The notes beneath the pieces were generated by a model that was not told where the DNA came from, ran no database searches, and saw only the letters and a program-made list of their open reading frames with translations. Shown here piece after piece: positions 9,483 to 18,412 of a stretch of 43,574 bases of DNA; the first letter of the stretch is position 1; every line of letters starts with the position of its first letter. Source of the stretch: Flavobacteriaceae bacterium (lineage in GTDB: Bacteria > Bacteroidota > Bacteroidia > Flavobacteriales > Flavobacteriaceae). The position numbers and the translations under genes are program-made. The stretch spans positions 1 to 43,574 of the forward strand of contig JABDLA010000096.1 of the NCBI GenBank assembly GCA_013001965.1, in the 5' to 3' direction.

Positions 9483-10387
9483 TGCTGTCGATAAAGAAAT
9501 ATGCTGCGATTGATATAGGTTCTAATGCTGTGCGATTATTAATTTCCAATATCCTTGAAGTTGAAGGAAAACCGGTCATGTTCAAAAAGAGTTCACTGGT
9601 TCGGGTTCCTATAAGACTTGGTGCCGATGTATTCCTGACGAAGTCCATTTCCAATGAAAATATTCAGCGCATGCTGGATACGATGTTGGCCTTTAAGTTA
9701 CTGATGAAATCCCATAAAGTGGAACGTTATAAGGCCTGTGCTACGTCGGCAATGCGCGAAGCTGATAATGGTGAAGACGTGGCCAAACTCATTTCAGAGG
9801 AGTCTCAAATCGATATTGATATTATCGATGGCCAGGAGGAAGCAGCTATTATCGCGGCCACAGACATCAATGAATATATCAGTAAGAATAAAAATTACCT
9901 TTATGTTGATGTTGGTGGAGGGAGCACCGAATTCACCATTATTCATAATGGTGAAAAAGTAGCATCACGATCTTTTCAGATCGGGACTGTTCGTCTTCTT
10001 AATGATATTGTATTACCGGACACCTGGAATGATGCTGAAGCATGGATCAAAGAAAGTACCAGTGAGTTTGAAGAGATCGATGTCATTGGATCCGGAGGTA
10101 ATATCAATAAATTATTTAAGATGTCTGGTGTGACTATTGGGAAACCATTGACCTATTTTTATTTGAGTTCATTTTTTCATACGTTGAATAGCTATACTTA
10201 TGAGGAACGCATTATTGAATTGAACCTAAATCCCGACAGGGCCGATGTCATCATTCCGGCGACCAGAATCTATTTATCTGCGATGAAATGGAGTAAGGCT
10301 CAGGACATCTATGTACCTAAGATCGGACTATCAGACGGGATCATTAAAAGTTTGTATTACGAAACCGTAAGCAGTAACAAGTTATAA
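9482..10387 (+). CDS. ppx: Ppx/GppA family exopolyphosphatase
   Basis: AAIDIGSNAVRLLI, CATSAMREADN, DVGGGSTEFTII motifs; TGATG overlap with ppk1 stop. Confidence 0.93.
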   Translation: MLSIKKYAAIDIGSNAVRLLISNILEVEGKPVMFKKSSLVRVPIRLGADVFLTKSISNENIQRMLDTMLAFKLLMKSHKVERYKACATSAMREADNGEDVAKLISEESQIDIDIIDGQEEAAIIAATDINEYISKNKNYLYVDVGGGSTEFTIIHNGEKVASRSFQIGTVRLLNDIVLPDTWNDAEAWIKESTSEFEEIDVIGSGGNINKLFKMSGVTIGKPLTYFYLSSFFHTLNSYTYEERIIELNLNPDRADVIIPATRIYLSAMKWSKAQDIYVPKIGLSDGIIKSLYYETVSSNKL

Positions 10388-10969
10388 CTAGCCATGAATC
10401 GTTTGGCTCTTGCCAAGATCTTTCATGATCTCGGCTTCAAATTCGAGTAGGGCCTTCCATTTTTCATCCACTTCTTTCCGGTCTCCATATTGTCTGGCAA
10501 AGCTCAGAAACATGGTATAATGATTGGCTTCACTCACCATAAGCTTGCGGTAAAATTCGGCGAGTTCTTTATCTTCCAATTCTTCCGATAACAGTCTGAA
10601 ACGCTCACAACTTCTCGCTTCGATCAATGCGGCATATAATAAGCGATGGATCAAATGAGTAGTTCGGCTGCCGCCCTTTGGGAAAAATCTGATAAGTTGA
10701 TTGACATAGTCATCTTTTCGGTCACGGCCAAGGGTCCATCCACGTGCAATGATCTTGTCATGCACCATTTTAAAATGGCTGATCTCCTCTTTGACTAAAG
10801 CAGTCATTTCCTGCACCAGATCGGTATATTCTGGGAAGCTCACAATTAATGATATGGCTGTACTGGCTGCCTTTTGCTCACAAAAAGCATGATCGGTAAG
10901 GATTTCCTCTATATTCTTTTCAACGATATTTACCCAACGCGGATCGGTTGGAAGTTTTAAACCAAGCAT
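10388..10969 (-). CDS. miaE: tRNA-(ms2io6A)-hydroxylase
   Basis: Ferritin-like diiron signatures (KEEISHFKMVHD, EARSCERFRLLSE, SEANHYTMFLSFA) and length typical of MiaE. Confidence 0.9.
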   Translation of the reverse strand: MLGLKLPTDPRWVNIVEKNIEEILTDHAFCEQKAASTAISLIVSFPEYTDLVQEMTALVKEEISHFKMVHDKIIARGWTLGRDRKDDYVNQLIRFFPKGGSRTTHLIHRLLYAALIEARSCERFRLLSEELEDKELAEFYRKLMVSEANHYTMFLSFARQYGDRKEVDEKWKALLEFEAEIMKDLGKSQTIHG

Positions 10970-10970
10970 A

Positions 10971-12725
10971 TTATAGATCGAGATCGAAGGTTTTTTTCAG
11001 AAGATCGATGTTTTTGTTTTTCTCCTTGAGTTTATTATACTTTTCTTCGGGTGTATAAGCATATTGTTTTTCCAAAGCTTCGTTTACCGAAATTGATAAA
11101 TTTATATCAAAATTATTCAGCTCTGTTCTCAAATGCCTTAGCAGATCTGTTTTCTGTCGTTCCAGTTCCAGCTTATTCGTCGCGTTTGGGAATTCAAGAA
11201 AAACAGTTGTGTCCTGAAGTTTGGGCGAATCAATTCGCAAAATTGAGGCGAAATTGAATTTACCTTTCCGTTCCATTTGATCGACATAGGTATTCCAGGA
11301 GGCATGTAATTGTTCTTCGGAAAAGGGTTCTTTGGGCAGCTCGTCCTCGTCCAAAATGACCTCCATCTGACGAATTTCGTGCTCCCTTTTCTTTTTGATG
11401 CTGCTCAGTGATAAGCCAGAAGATGCTTTTTGTTTACTCAGTATGATTTTTGGTCGTTTCTCAGCGATCTTCTTCGCGGTCGATTTTTCGACTACCACGG
11501 TTGCATCATCACCTATTGGAATTTCTTCAACTGAAGCTTCTGTATTCAGCTTTTCTTCTGCTAAATCCTTCTTCAATTCGTCAACTTCTACAATGATCGG
11601 GTCAATAACCTGCTTGTTAAAATAGGAGGCAGGGACTATGTAAGGCTTATTGTTTTTTTTTTCAGCAACAAAGGTAATCGAAGCAAGTTGCATCAGGCAT
11701 AATTCTACAAGAAGTCTTTGGTTTTTACTGGTCTTGTATTTCAGATCACAATCATTGGCCATTTCAATGGCTTTAAATAGAAATTCCTGACTCGTCTTCT
11801 TAGATTGCTCCAAGTACTTTTCTTTGGTCTGATCACCAACCTCCAAAAGCTCGATCGTCTCAGGCGTTTTGCACACCAATAAGTCTCTAAAATGAGATGC
11901 TAATCCGGCGATGAAGTGATGGCCGTCAAACCCTCTGGCGATGGTATCATTAAACTGAAGTAAAAGTTCTGGGATCTTATTCTCTAAAATAAGATCGGTG
12001 CTCTTAAAATAGGTCTCATAATCCAGAACATTTAAATTTTCGGTAACGGCCTGGCGTGTTAAATGTTTGCCGGAAAAACTCACAACGCGATCAAAAATAG
12101 ATAAGGCATCACGCATAGCGCCATCGGCTTTTTGGGCAATGATATGCAGGGCATCATCCTCAGCTTCCACCTTTTGTTGTTCGGCAATATACTTTAAGTA
12201 ATCTTTCACGTCATTAACCGTAATACGTTTAAAATCAAATATTTGACATCGCGACAATATTGTTGGAATGATCTTGTGTTTCTCTGTAGTAGCTAAGATG
12301 AAGATGCAATGTTTGGGAGGCTCTTCAAGCGTCTTTAAGAAGGCATTAAACGCCGACTGCGACAGCATATGCACCTCATCGATGATATAAACTTTGTATT
12401 TGCCTACCTGGGGAGGAATGCGCACCTGATCGGTTAGGTTTCTGATGTCGTCAACAGAGTTGTTCGAGGCGGCATCCAATTCAAAAATGTTAAATGCAAA
12501 ATCCTCATCATCCGATACATTTCCATCTTCCTGATTGATCATTTTGGCGAGTATACGTGCGCAGGTCGTTTTTCCTACACCACGAGGTCCTGTGAACAAC
12601 AGGGCCTGAGCCAAATGGTTATTTTCAATGGCATTGGTCAAAGTATTGGTAATAGCCTGCTGACCCACAACATCTTTAAAAGACTGTGGTCTGTATTTAC
12701 GGGCTGATACAATAAAATGTTCCAT
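10971..12725 (-). CDS. dnaX: DNA polymerase III subunit gamma/tau
   Basis: ARKYRPQSFKDVVGQ, GPRGVGKTTCARILAK, IDEVHMLSQSAFNAFLKTLEEPP. Track start 12728 is TTG; ATG at 12725. Confidence 0.97.
   Translation of the reverse strand: MEHFIVSARKYRPQSFKDVVGQQAITNTLTNAIENNHLAQALLFTGPRGVGKTTCARILAKMINQEDGNVSDDEDFAFNIFELDAASNNSVDDIRNLTDQVRIPPQVGKYKVYIIDEVHMLSQSAFNAFLKTLEEPPKHCIFILATTEKHKIIPTILSRCQIFDFKRITVNDVKDYLKYIAEQQKVEAEDDALHIIAQKADGAMRDALSIFDRVVSFSGKHLTRQAVTENLNVLDYETYFKSTDLILENKIPELLLQFNDTIARGFDGHHFIAGLASHFRDLLVCKTPETIELLEVGDQTKEKYLEQSKKTSQEFLFKAIEMANDCDLKYKTSKNQRLLVELCLMQLASITFVAEKKNNKPYIVPASYFNKQVIDPIIVEVDELKKDLAEEKLNTEASVEEIPIGDDATVVVEKSTAKKIAEKRPKIILSKQKASSGLSLSSIKKKREHEIRQMEVILDEDELPKEPFSEEQLHASWNTYVDQMERKGKFNFASILRIDSPKLQDTTVFLEFPNATNKLELERQKTDLLRHLRTELNNFDINLSISVNEALEKQYAYTPEEKYNKLKEKNKNIDLLKKTFDLDL
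11653..11662 (-). other. A10 homopolymer in dnaX, candidate slippage/frameshift site
   Basis: Coding-strand GCT GAA AAA AAA AAC AAT AAG. One added A gives GAA AAA AAA AAA CAA TAA (stop). One lost A gives GAA AAA AAA ACA ATA AGC CTT ACA TAG (stop). Confidence 0.6.
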
Positions 12726-12814
12726 CAAAAATGATTGAATAACAAAGGTAAAAATTCAGTATAAAAATAGGAATTAAGTGGTCTTAAATTGGAAGGAGTT
12801 ATTAACAATTTATG

Positions 12815-12822
12815 TATTTTTG
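12815..12822 (+). promoter_or_regulatory. Bacteroidota-type -7 element (TATTTTTG) for rnpB
   Basis: Exact TAnnTTTG match ending 6 nt before the inferred rnpB 5' end; a TTG at 12789-12791 lies 23 nt upstream. Confidence 0.7.
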
Positions 12823-12827
12823 CGGCC

Positions 12828-13134
12828 AAGCAGATCGCCTTATCGCTGTCTCGTTTAACGAGATGGAGGAAAGTCCGAACACCATAGTGCAGCATAGTGG
12901 TTAATGGCCACCGATCGTGAGATTAGGAAAAGTGCAACAGAAAGAATGTACAGGTTAAGCTGTAGTGAAATCAGGTAAACTCTATGTGGTGCAATGCCAT
13001 GTATACCAGCGCTTGAGCGTGGCACGCGCAATGCTGGTGGGTAGGCAGCTAAAGTGTATTGGTAACAATTCACTCAGATAAATGATAGGGATCACCTATA
13101 AGGTGATACAGAATTCGGCTTATAGATCTGCTTA
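12828..13134 (+). ncRNA. rnpB: RNase P RNA (class A)
   Basis: Conserved GAGGAAAGTCCGAACACC, GTGCAACAGAAAGAA and ACAGAATTCGGCTTATAGATCTGCTT. 5' AAGCAGATC pairs with 3' GATCTGCTT to close the P1 helix. Confidence 0.96.
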
Positions 13135-13141
13135 AGCATAA

Positions 13142-13176
13142 ATAAACCCTTTTTAAGATTCTTAAAAAGGGTTTAT
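13142..13176. terminator. Bidirectional intrinsic terminator downstream of rnpB and the convergent gene
   Basis: Perfect 17-bp arms ATAAACCCTTTTTAAGA / TCTTAAAAAGGGTTTAT around one central nt, with T/A-rich arms. Confidence 0.85.
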
Positions 13177-13216
13177 CATTAAAAATGGTTGATTAAAAAT
13201 TGGTTATTAAAAGAAT

Positions 13217-13738
13217 TTAATTTTCAGCTTCGGTTTCAGCCTCGGCCTCTGCTGCTGCAGCAATAGCTTCAAATTCAGCATTCATCGCAGTAGCATCAAA
13301 ATAAACATGTTCTGTTACTATTTTACCATCAACAAATCGAACTGCTAAATGAACTGGAATAGCCAGACTTTTATTTGTAGCAGCAATGGTGCCCTTATGA
13401 GTAGCCCAATAGTACACCCAGGTTTGGTCTTTCTTATCTAAGACCATTTCGATGTGGTCGTCTTCACGATCAAAACCATAGGACGACATTGCGGCGGACA
13501 TTCCTTTCAGGCCTTCTACACGCTCATCAACAGAAACAGCTTCCGTTGAATTGACATAGATCTTGGCGGTATCTGCAAAATGACTTCTCCATTTATCCCA
13601 GTCTGCAGCTTCATAAGCCGCAATTCCAGCTTTTAAGGTCTCAATTTCAGCCGATTCGGCATAATAACGTTTTTCCTCTGCTTGCTGACATCCTGCGAAG
13701 AGTATGGCAACAACAACTATATACATTAAATTTCTCAT
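13217..13738 (-). CDS. NTF2/SnoaL-like lipoprotein
   Basis: Lipobox (MRNLMYIVVVAILFAGCQQ); SnoaL-like core (IAAYEAADWDKWRSHFADTAKIYVNS); acidic Ala/Glu-rich C-terminus. Confidence 0.75.
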   Translation of the reverse strand: MRNLMYIVVVAILFAGCQQAEEKRYYAESAEIETLKAGIAAYEAADWDKWRSHFADTAKIYVNSTEAVSVDERVEGLKGMSAAMSSYGFDREDDHIEMVLDKKDQTWVYYWATHKGTIAATNKSLAIPVHLAVRFVDGKIVTEHVYFDATAMNAEFEAIAAAAEAEAETEAEN

Positions 13739-13741
13739 ATC

Positions 13742-14539
13742 TTAATCATCTACAGCCATTCTGCTGTCTTTTTTCGGTTTATAGCTAAGTTCTGGCCTGA
13801 CGTTTCCTGTAAATTCCTCGAATTTTGTAGCCAATGCCATGACTTTTCCAAAAACAGGACCTGCAGCTTCCCCTAATAATTTATCGTTAGCCGCCGATCT
13901 TTGTTCCATATCAATAGGATCCTTAGCTGAAACTGCCACCATATAAAAGGTGTCCATGGTTCCAAAGCCGTTACTGTATACCCTATAATTCATTTCTGAG
14001 TTTTTACTCGCAAAAAGATCTTTAACACCTTTCATGGCCTTGCTCATTGCGGCTCGGTCTTTAGGTAAGTGATGGATGTAATAAAATTTACGATAGTTTT
14101 CACCCTCAGGAGTTTGTGTTATGCCGTCAGGCATATACGTTAATTCCTTGTTCATGCTGATCACATAATCACCATGTTTGTCATAGCAAGGACCAAAGCC
14201 AGACATGAGTTCAGTCAAGGCATCATTACCCATCGCTTCACTTAATTCAGTCCACCATGAATTGTCATCGAGATCGGCCATGCTTTCAATAGGCGTAACC
14301 CACATATACCGAAAATCATCGGTAACGGAAGACAACCAGCTTGTCGATTGGATATTGTGCTTCTTCATTGCATCAGCCAATGCTTTTGAAGTTTTTTCAT
14401 ATTCGGCTAGCATTGAAGGTTTGACCTGGTCCTCATGGACGACGTACATTTGAGATTTTTTTTCATCCTGGGCATAGATATTGCCCACGAAAAGAACGGC
14501 TGCCAGCATTAATAACAACCTGCATTTCATTGATTTCAT
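13742..14539 (-). CDS. Secreted protein of unknown function
   Basis: Signal peptide (MKSMKCRLLLMLAAVLFVGNIYAQ); no family assigned by eye. Confidence 0.75.
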   Translation of the reverse strand: MKSMKCRLLLMLAAVLFVGNIYAQDEKKSQMYVVHEDQVKPSMLAEYEKTSKALADAMKKHNIQSTSWLSSVTDDFRYMWVTPIESMADLDDNSWWTELSEAMGNDALTELMSGFGPCYDKHGDYVISMNKELTYMPDGITQTPEGENYRKFYYIHHLPKDRAAMSKAMKGVKDLFASKNSEMNYRVYSNGFGTMDTFYMVAVSAKDPIDMEQRSAANDKLLGEAAGPVFGKVMALATKFEEFTGNVRPELSYKPKKDSRMAVDD

Positions 14540-14756
14540 AATTTTGGTTTTTGGTTAATATATATTCATTGAATTAATAGTCGAAAGTATTAACCATGCA
14601 ATAAGAATGTAAGCAACGCAAATAAGTGGCAATATTGTGCCATGACAAAAAAGTAGAAGGTTCAAGAATAAAGGACGCGTCGTGAGTGAAAGTTGTTCTA
14701 AAGTAATAAAATTAATTGAAATCAGCAAATAAACTACTAATAATGAGCGATTTTAA

Positions 14757-15290
14757 TTACGCAAAAAATGAGAATGCACTTCCACCATAGTGCTTAACTT
14801 GCTGGAATTGATCTAAATTAGAAAGATCGGTATGTTTTGAATGTTCTATAATCAATAATCCGCCCTCTTTTAGCAAATCATTAGCAAAGACCAGACTTGG
14901 GATCGATCCAAACTGATCATCTGTAAAGTGATAAGGAGGATCGGCAAAAATAATATGATAGGTCTGACGCGTATTGGAAAGATATTTAAAGACGTCGCTT
15001 TTAATGGTCTCAATGGGCATCTCAAGCTGTTGCGCAGTCTCATTAATAAAATGTAGGCATCTAAGGTCCTGATCAACCGCTGTAATGGTTGAGCTGCCGC
15101 GGGAAGCAAATTCATAACTGATACTTCCGGTACCGCTAAACAGGTCGAGTACAGAAAGCTCATCAAAATAATACGTATGATTAAGGATATTGAACAAGGC
15201 TTCCTTGGCCATATCTTTAGTGGGACGTACCGGTAATCTTTTCGGAGCGTTTATTTTTCTACCCTTATGTAGGCCTGAAATAATACGCAT
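14757..15290 (-). CDS. rsmD: 16S rRNA (guanine(966)-N(2))-methyltransferase RsmD
   Basis: MRIISGLHKGRKI, RPTKDMAKEALFNIL, LDLFSGTGSISYEFASRG, FADPPY motifs. Confidence 0.95.
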   Translation of the reverse strand: MRIISGLHKGRKINAPKRLPVRPTKDMAKEALFNILNHTYYFDELSVLDLFSGTGSISYEFASRGSSTITAVDQDLRCLHFINETAQQLEMPIETIKSDVFKYLSNTRQTYHIIFADPPYHFTDDQFGSIPSLVFANDLLKEGGLLIIEHSKHTDLSNLDQFQQVKHYGGSAFSFFA

Positions 15291-16132
15291 CAGATGCTAT
15301 TTAAAAGGACGAAATTTTTATGAATATCAGTATCGATACCGTCATAAAGCTCATAGTTTAAGGAAGGTTTGTTTACACTAATATGTCTTACATAAGTGTA
15401 TGCAATATCATACAGTTCATCGCTTTCATCAATATGTCCTAATAAGATCAACTCAAATTCTTCGGGATTTAATTGCAGTTGCTCGGCCGTGAACAGGATG
15501 TAGTAAATGAAATCTTCTTTCGATTGATAATCGAATATATTGAATAGCTTGAGTCCATTAGTGTCAATGACCAGTATTTCAAAATGATGCTTTCCAACAT
15601 GTACGTACATTTTTTCAGAAGCGGTGTTCTTTTCCAGGAGTAAAATGCTTTCGATAAGCACACTTGAGTAATGACGGTATTCAAAAGCACCGAATTTATC
15701 ATACAAATAGTTATTTACATTCATATAGGGAACATAAACCACCATACTATCGTTGACCTCAATGGCATCATGGGTCATGACGTCATTTTGTAAAATCCTT
15801 GAGTTGAACTTTAAATAATCAGCTAGATGATCCTCATCGAATAATGATTTGGGGACAACTGTAGACAATTCATTGTCATAAATTAAATTCACCGATTTGA
15901 ACGGGCCTTGTAATTTGGTATTCGAGTTAAAATGGGCAGTTAAGTTATCCAGAAGTTCGACTGGATTTACACGTCTTTTGAAATCCTCGGCAGTAAAATA
16001 AACTATGGTATTTTGGTCTCGATCTAAGACGCAAAAAGAAAGTCCATTCAAGCTCACTTGAATGGACAATATATTTGAACTTAATTCGTCTATATTAGTT
16101 GTCTGTTGAATAGTTTTTTGGCCAGTTTCCAT
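15290..16132 (-). CDS. DUF3822 family protein
   Basis: Bacteroidota-typical protein next to rsmD; sequence pattern recognised (DELSSNILSIQVSLNGLSFCVLD). Confidence 0.75.
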   Translation of the reverse strand: METGQKTIQQTTNIDELSSNILSIQVSLNGLSFCVLDRDQNTIVYFTAEDFKRRVNPVELLDNLTAHFNSNTKLQGPFKSVNLIYDNELSTVVPKSLFDEDHLADYLKFNSRILQNDVMTHDAIEVNDSMVVYVPYMNVNNYLYDKFGAFEYRHYSSVLIESILLLEKNTASEKMYVHVGKHHFEILVIDTNGLKLFNIFDYQSKEDFIYYILFTAEQLQLNPEEFELILLGHIDESDELYDIAYTYVRHISVNKPSLNYELYDGIDTDIHKNFVLLNSI

Positions 16133-16835
16133 TTGTATTCACTTCTTCCATTGATCCTACTACTATTGCATCACCATTAACACCATCAACGGATACCACC
16201 TGGTTCTCTTTGGCGATCAGGTATTTATCTTGTCCGTCTAAAATTAATCTTTTTGGAGCTCTCACCTCAAAAACAGGAATCTTAATATCGTTTTGTTCAA
16301 TGACGCCTGCTTTTAATTCATATTTTTCACCAACCTTACCAACAGGTAAATTCATCATCGTCTTATACCTTGGATCAGCACCAAATAATGAATCTCTAAC
16401 CGAAACAAAATCCAGAGTATCAATTACTACGATATCCTTAAATGTTTCAACACCGCCAAATCGTCGCGTTGCCTCAACGTCAAGTACGCTGGTATCTCTT
16501 CTTTGTGTAATTGTGAAACTGTCTGTTTCAATAAATCGAACCAGTTTGTTCCAATCGTCAGCGAATTGACCGGTAACAGTACGATGCGCCAATTGCGAAT
16601 CCCTTATGTCGATCAGGTTATCAATAACCTTGGCATAACGCTGGTCCTTTATTTTGTTAAATTCAATCTCGCCATAAACTGACATGAATGTTTTATAGCC
16701 CAAAAATGCGATTAAAATCCAAAGCCCAAGTAAAATAAGTGGCTTGACTTTCTTAGGAACAAATTTATCAATCAGCCAAACAATACCGATTGTAAGGAGG
16801 ATTACGACAATTACAGCAATAATTATTGTTAACAT
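16095..16835 (-). CDS. Membrane-anchored protein of unknown function
   Basis: Two N-terminal TM segments (TIIIAVIVVILLTIGIVWLI; LILLGLWILIAFLGYKTF); overlaps DUF3822 by 38 nt. Confidence 0.8.
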   Translation of the reverse strand: MLTIIIAVIVVILLTIGIVWLIDKFVPKKVKPLILLGLWILIAFLGYKTFMSVYGEIEFNKIKDQRYAKVIDNLIDIRDSQLAHRTVTGQFADDWNKLVRFIETDSFTITQRRDTSVLDVEATRRFGGVETFKDIVVIDTLDFVSVRDSLFGADPRYKTMMNLPVGKVGEKYELKAGVIEQNDIKIPVFEVRAPKRLILDGQDKYLIAKENQVVSVDGVNGDAIVVGSMEEVNTNGNWPKNYSTDN

Positions 16836-16987
16836 AGTTAGTTTATTAATTTATATATATTCAGGCATAACGCAAATCTACAATTTTTTTTTATTCGTGA
16901 AAGTGAATATAATAAAAATCATTTTATATGTTTTCTAATATTATTATTATGTAGGTTTGGAAGATGATATAATCGTATGGAAAGTTA

Positions 16988-18412
16988 ATGACTTCATCTG
17001 AGTTTTATAGCATATTAAAATCGGGGTTTCCTTTTGATGCAACAGTTCAACAGGACATTGTTCTCCAGCAATTATCTCAATTTATTTTTGAGTCGTCTTC
17101 CCAGTCGGTCTATCTTCTTAAGGGCTACGCCGGAACGGGTAAAACCACAATTATTGGAACCCTCGTAACCCATCTTTGGAAAGCTAAAAAGAGCGCTGTC
17201 CTTATGGCACCAACCGGTCGAGCCGCCAAGGTGATTTCGAATTACTCGAGTAAAGAGGCTTTTACGATCCATAAAAAAATTTACTTTCCGAAAAAGGAAA
17301 AAAGCGGCGCGGTTAAGTTTGTCCTTCAACCCAATAAGCATAAAAAAACAGTGTTCATTGTTGATGAAGCGTCAATGATCCCTGATGTTCCGGGAGATTC
17401 AAAATTATTTGAGAATGGGTCCTTATTGGATGATCTCATGCAATATGTGTACTCTGGATTTCAGTGTAAATTAATGTTGATAGGTGATACAGCTCAGTTG
17501 CCTCCTGTTAAACTCGATTTGAGCCCGGCACTGGATCCTGATAAATTGGAGATCAATTATAATAAGGAGGTGACTAAAATGGAGCTGACAGAAGTGGTGC
17601 GGCAACATAAAGATTCCGGGATTTTGGTGAATGCAACCAATTTGCGAGAATCTCTTGCACAATCATTCTACGAAAGCTTTAATTTCCAATTGGATGGGTA
17701 CACTGATATTGTACGATTGATTGATGGGCATGATGTCATGGATGCCATCAATGGCGCATATAGCAATCTTGGATATGAGGAAACCGCTATAATTGTTCGT
17801 TCTAATAAACGTGCCAATCTTTATAACCAACAAATTCGATCCCGAATCTTATTTAATGATCATGAGCTCACAGCGGGCGATTATCTTATGGTGGTGAAGA
17901 ATAATTACTTCTGGATCAAGCCAACTTCCGAAGCAGGTTTTATCGCAAACGGCGATATCGTAGAAGTACTCGAAGTTTTTGGAATTAAAGAACTCTACGG
18001 ATTCCGCTTTGCTGAAGTAAAAGTTCGTATGGTCGACTATCCAAAAATGCGGCCTTTTGAAACCGTATTACTTCTGGATACCATAACCGCCGAAACACCA
18101 TCATTACCCTACGAAGATTCTAACAAATTGTATCAGGAAGTCATGAAAGATTATGCCGATGAAACTTCGAATTACAGAAAATTTCTAAAGGTGAAAAACA
18201 ACCAATTCTTTAATGCACTTCAGGTTAAATTCAGCTATGCCATGACCTGTCATAAATCGCAGGGCGGACAATGGCATACCGTTTTTGTTGAGCAACCGTA
18301 TTTGCCAAATGGCATTGACAGAGATTATTTGAGATGGCTGTATACAGCAGTCACCCGAGCCAAGGAAAAATTGTATCTTATTGGTTTCAAAGATGACTTT
18401 TTTTCTGAATGA
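16988..18412 (+). CDS. RecD-like ATP-dependent helicase (UvrD_C_2 type)
   Basis: Walker A GYAGTGKTT, APTGRAAKV, VDEASM, C-terminal TCHKSQGGQW and YTAVTRAKEKLYLIG. Confidence 0.92.
   Translation: MTSSEFYSILKSGFPFDATVQQDIVLQQLSQFIFESSSQSVYLLKGYAGTGKTTIIGTLVTHLWKAKKSAVLMAPTGRAAKVISNYSSKEAFTIHKKIYFPKKEKSGAVKFVLQPNKHKKTVFIVDEASMIPDVPGDSKLFENGSLLDDLMQYVYSGFQCKLMLIGDTAQLPPVKLDLSPALDPDKLEINYNKEVTKMELTEVVRQHKDSGILVNATNLRESLAQSFYESFNFQLDGYTDIVRLIDGHDVMDAINGAYSNLGYEETAIIVRSNKRANLYNQQIRSRILFNDHELTAGDYLMVVKNNYFWIKPTSEAGFIANGDIVEVLEVFGIKELYGFRFAEVKVRMVDYPKMRPFETVLLLDTITAETPSLPYEDSNKLYQEVMKDYADETSNYRKFLKVKNNQFFNALQVKFSYAMTCHKSQGGQWHTVFVEQPYLPNGIDRDYLRWLYTAVTRAKEKLYLIGFKDDFFSE

Noticed and set aside
7793-9654. 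Minus-strand ORFs within ppk1/ppx
   Set aside because: Antisense to strongly conserved coding sequence, no recognisable motifs.
13019-13036. Sigma-54-like TGGCACGCGCAATGCT on plus strand
   Set aside because: Lies inside rnpB and the -12 half does not match TTGC.
12855-13073. 72-aa minus-strand ORF
   Set aside because: Antisense to the RNase P RNA; no coding features.
14453-14463. A8 run near the 5' end of the secreted protein gene as a phase-variation tract
   Set aside because: Encodes an ordinary DEKK stretch; the run is short and AT-rich genomes contain many such runs by chance.
14627-14646. Second possible sigma-54 promoter on the minus strand (TGGCACAATATTGCC)
   Set aside because: GG-GC spacing is 9 rather than the required 10; better explained as a TGGCA/TGCCA dyad.
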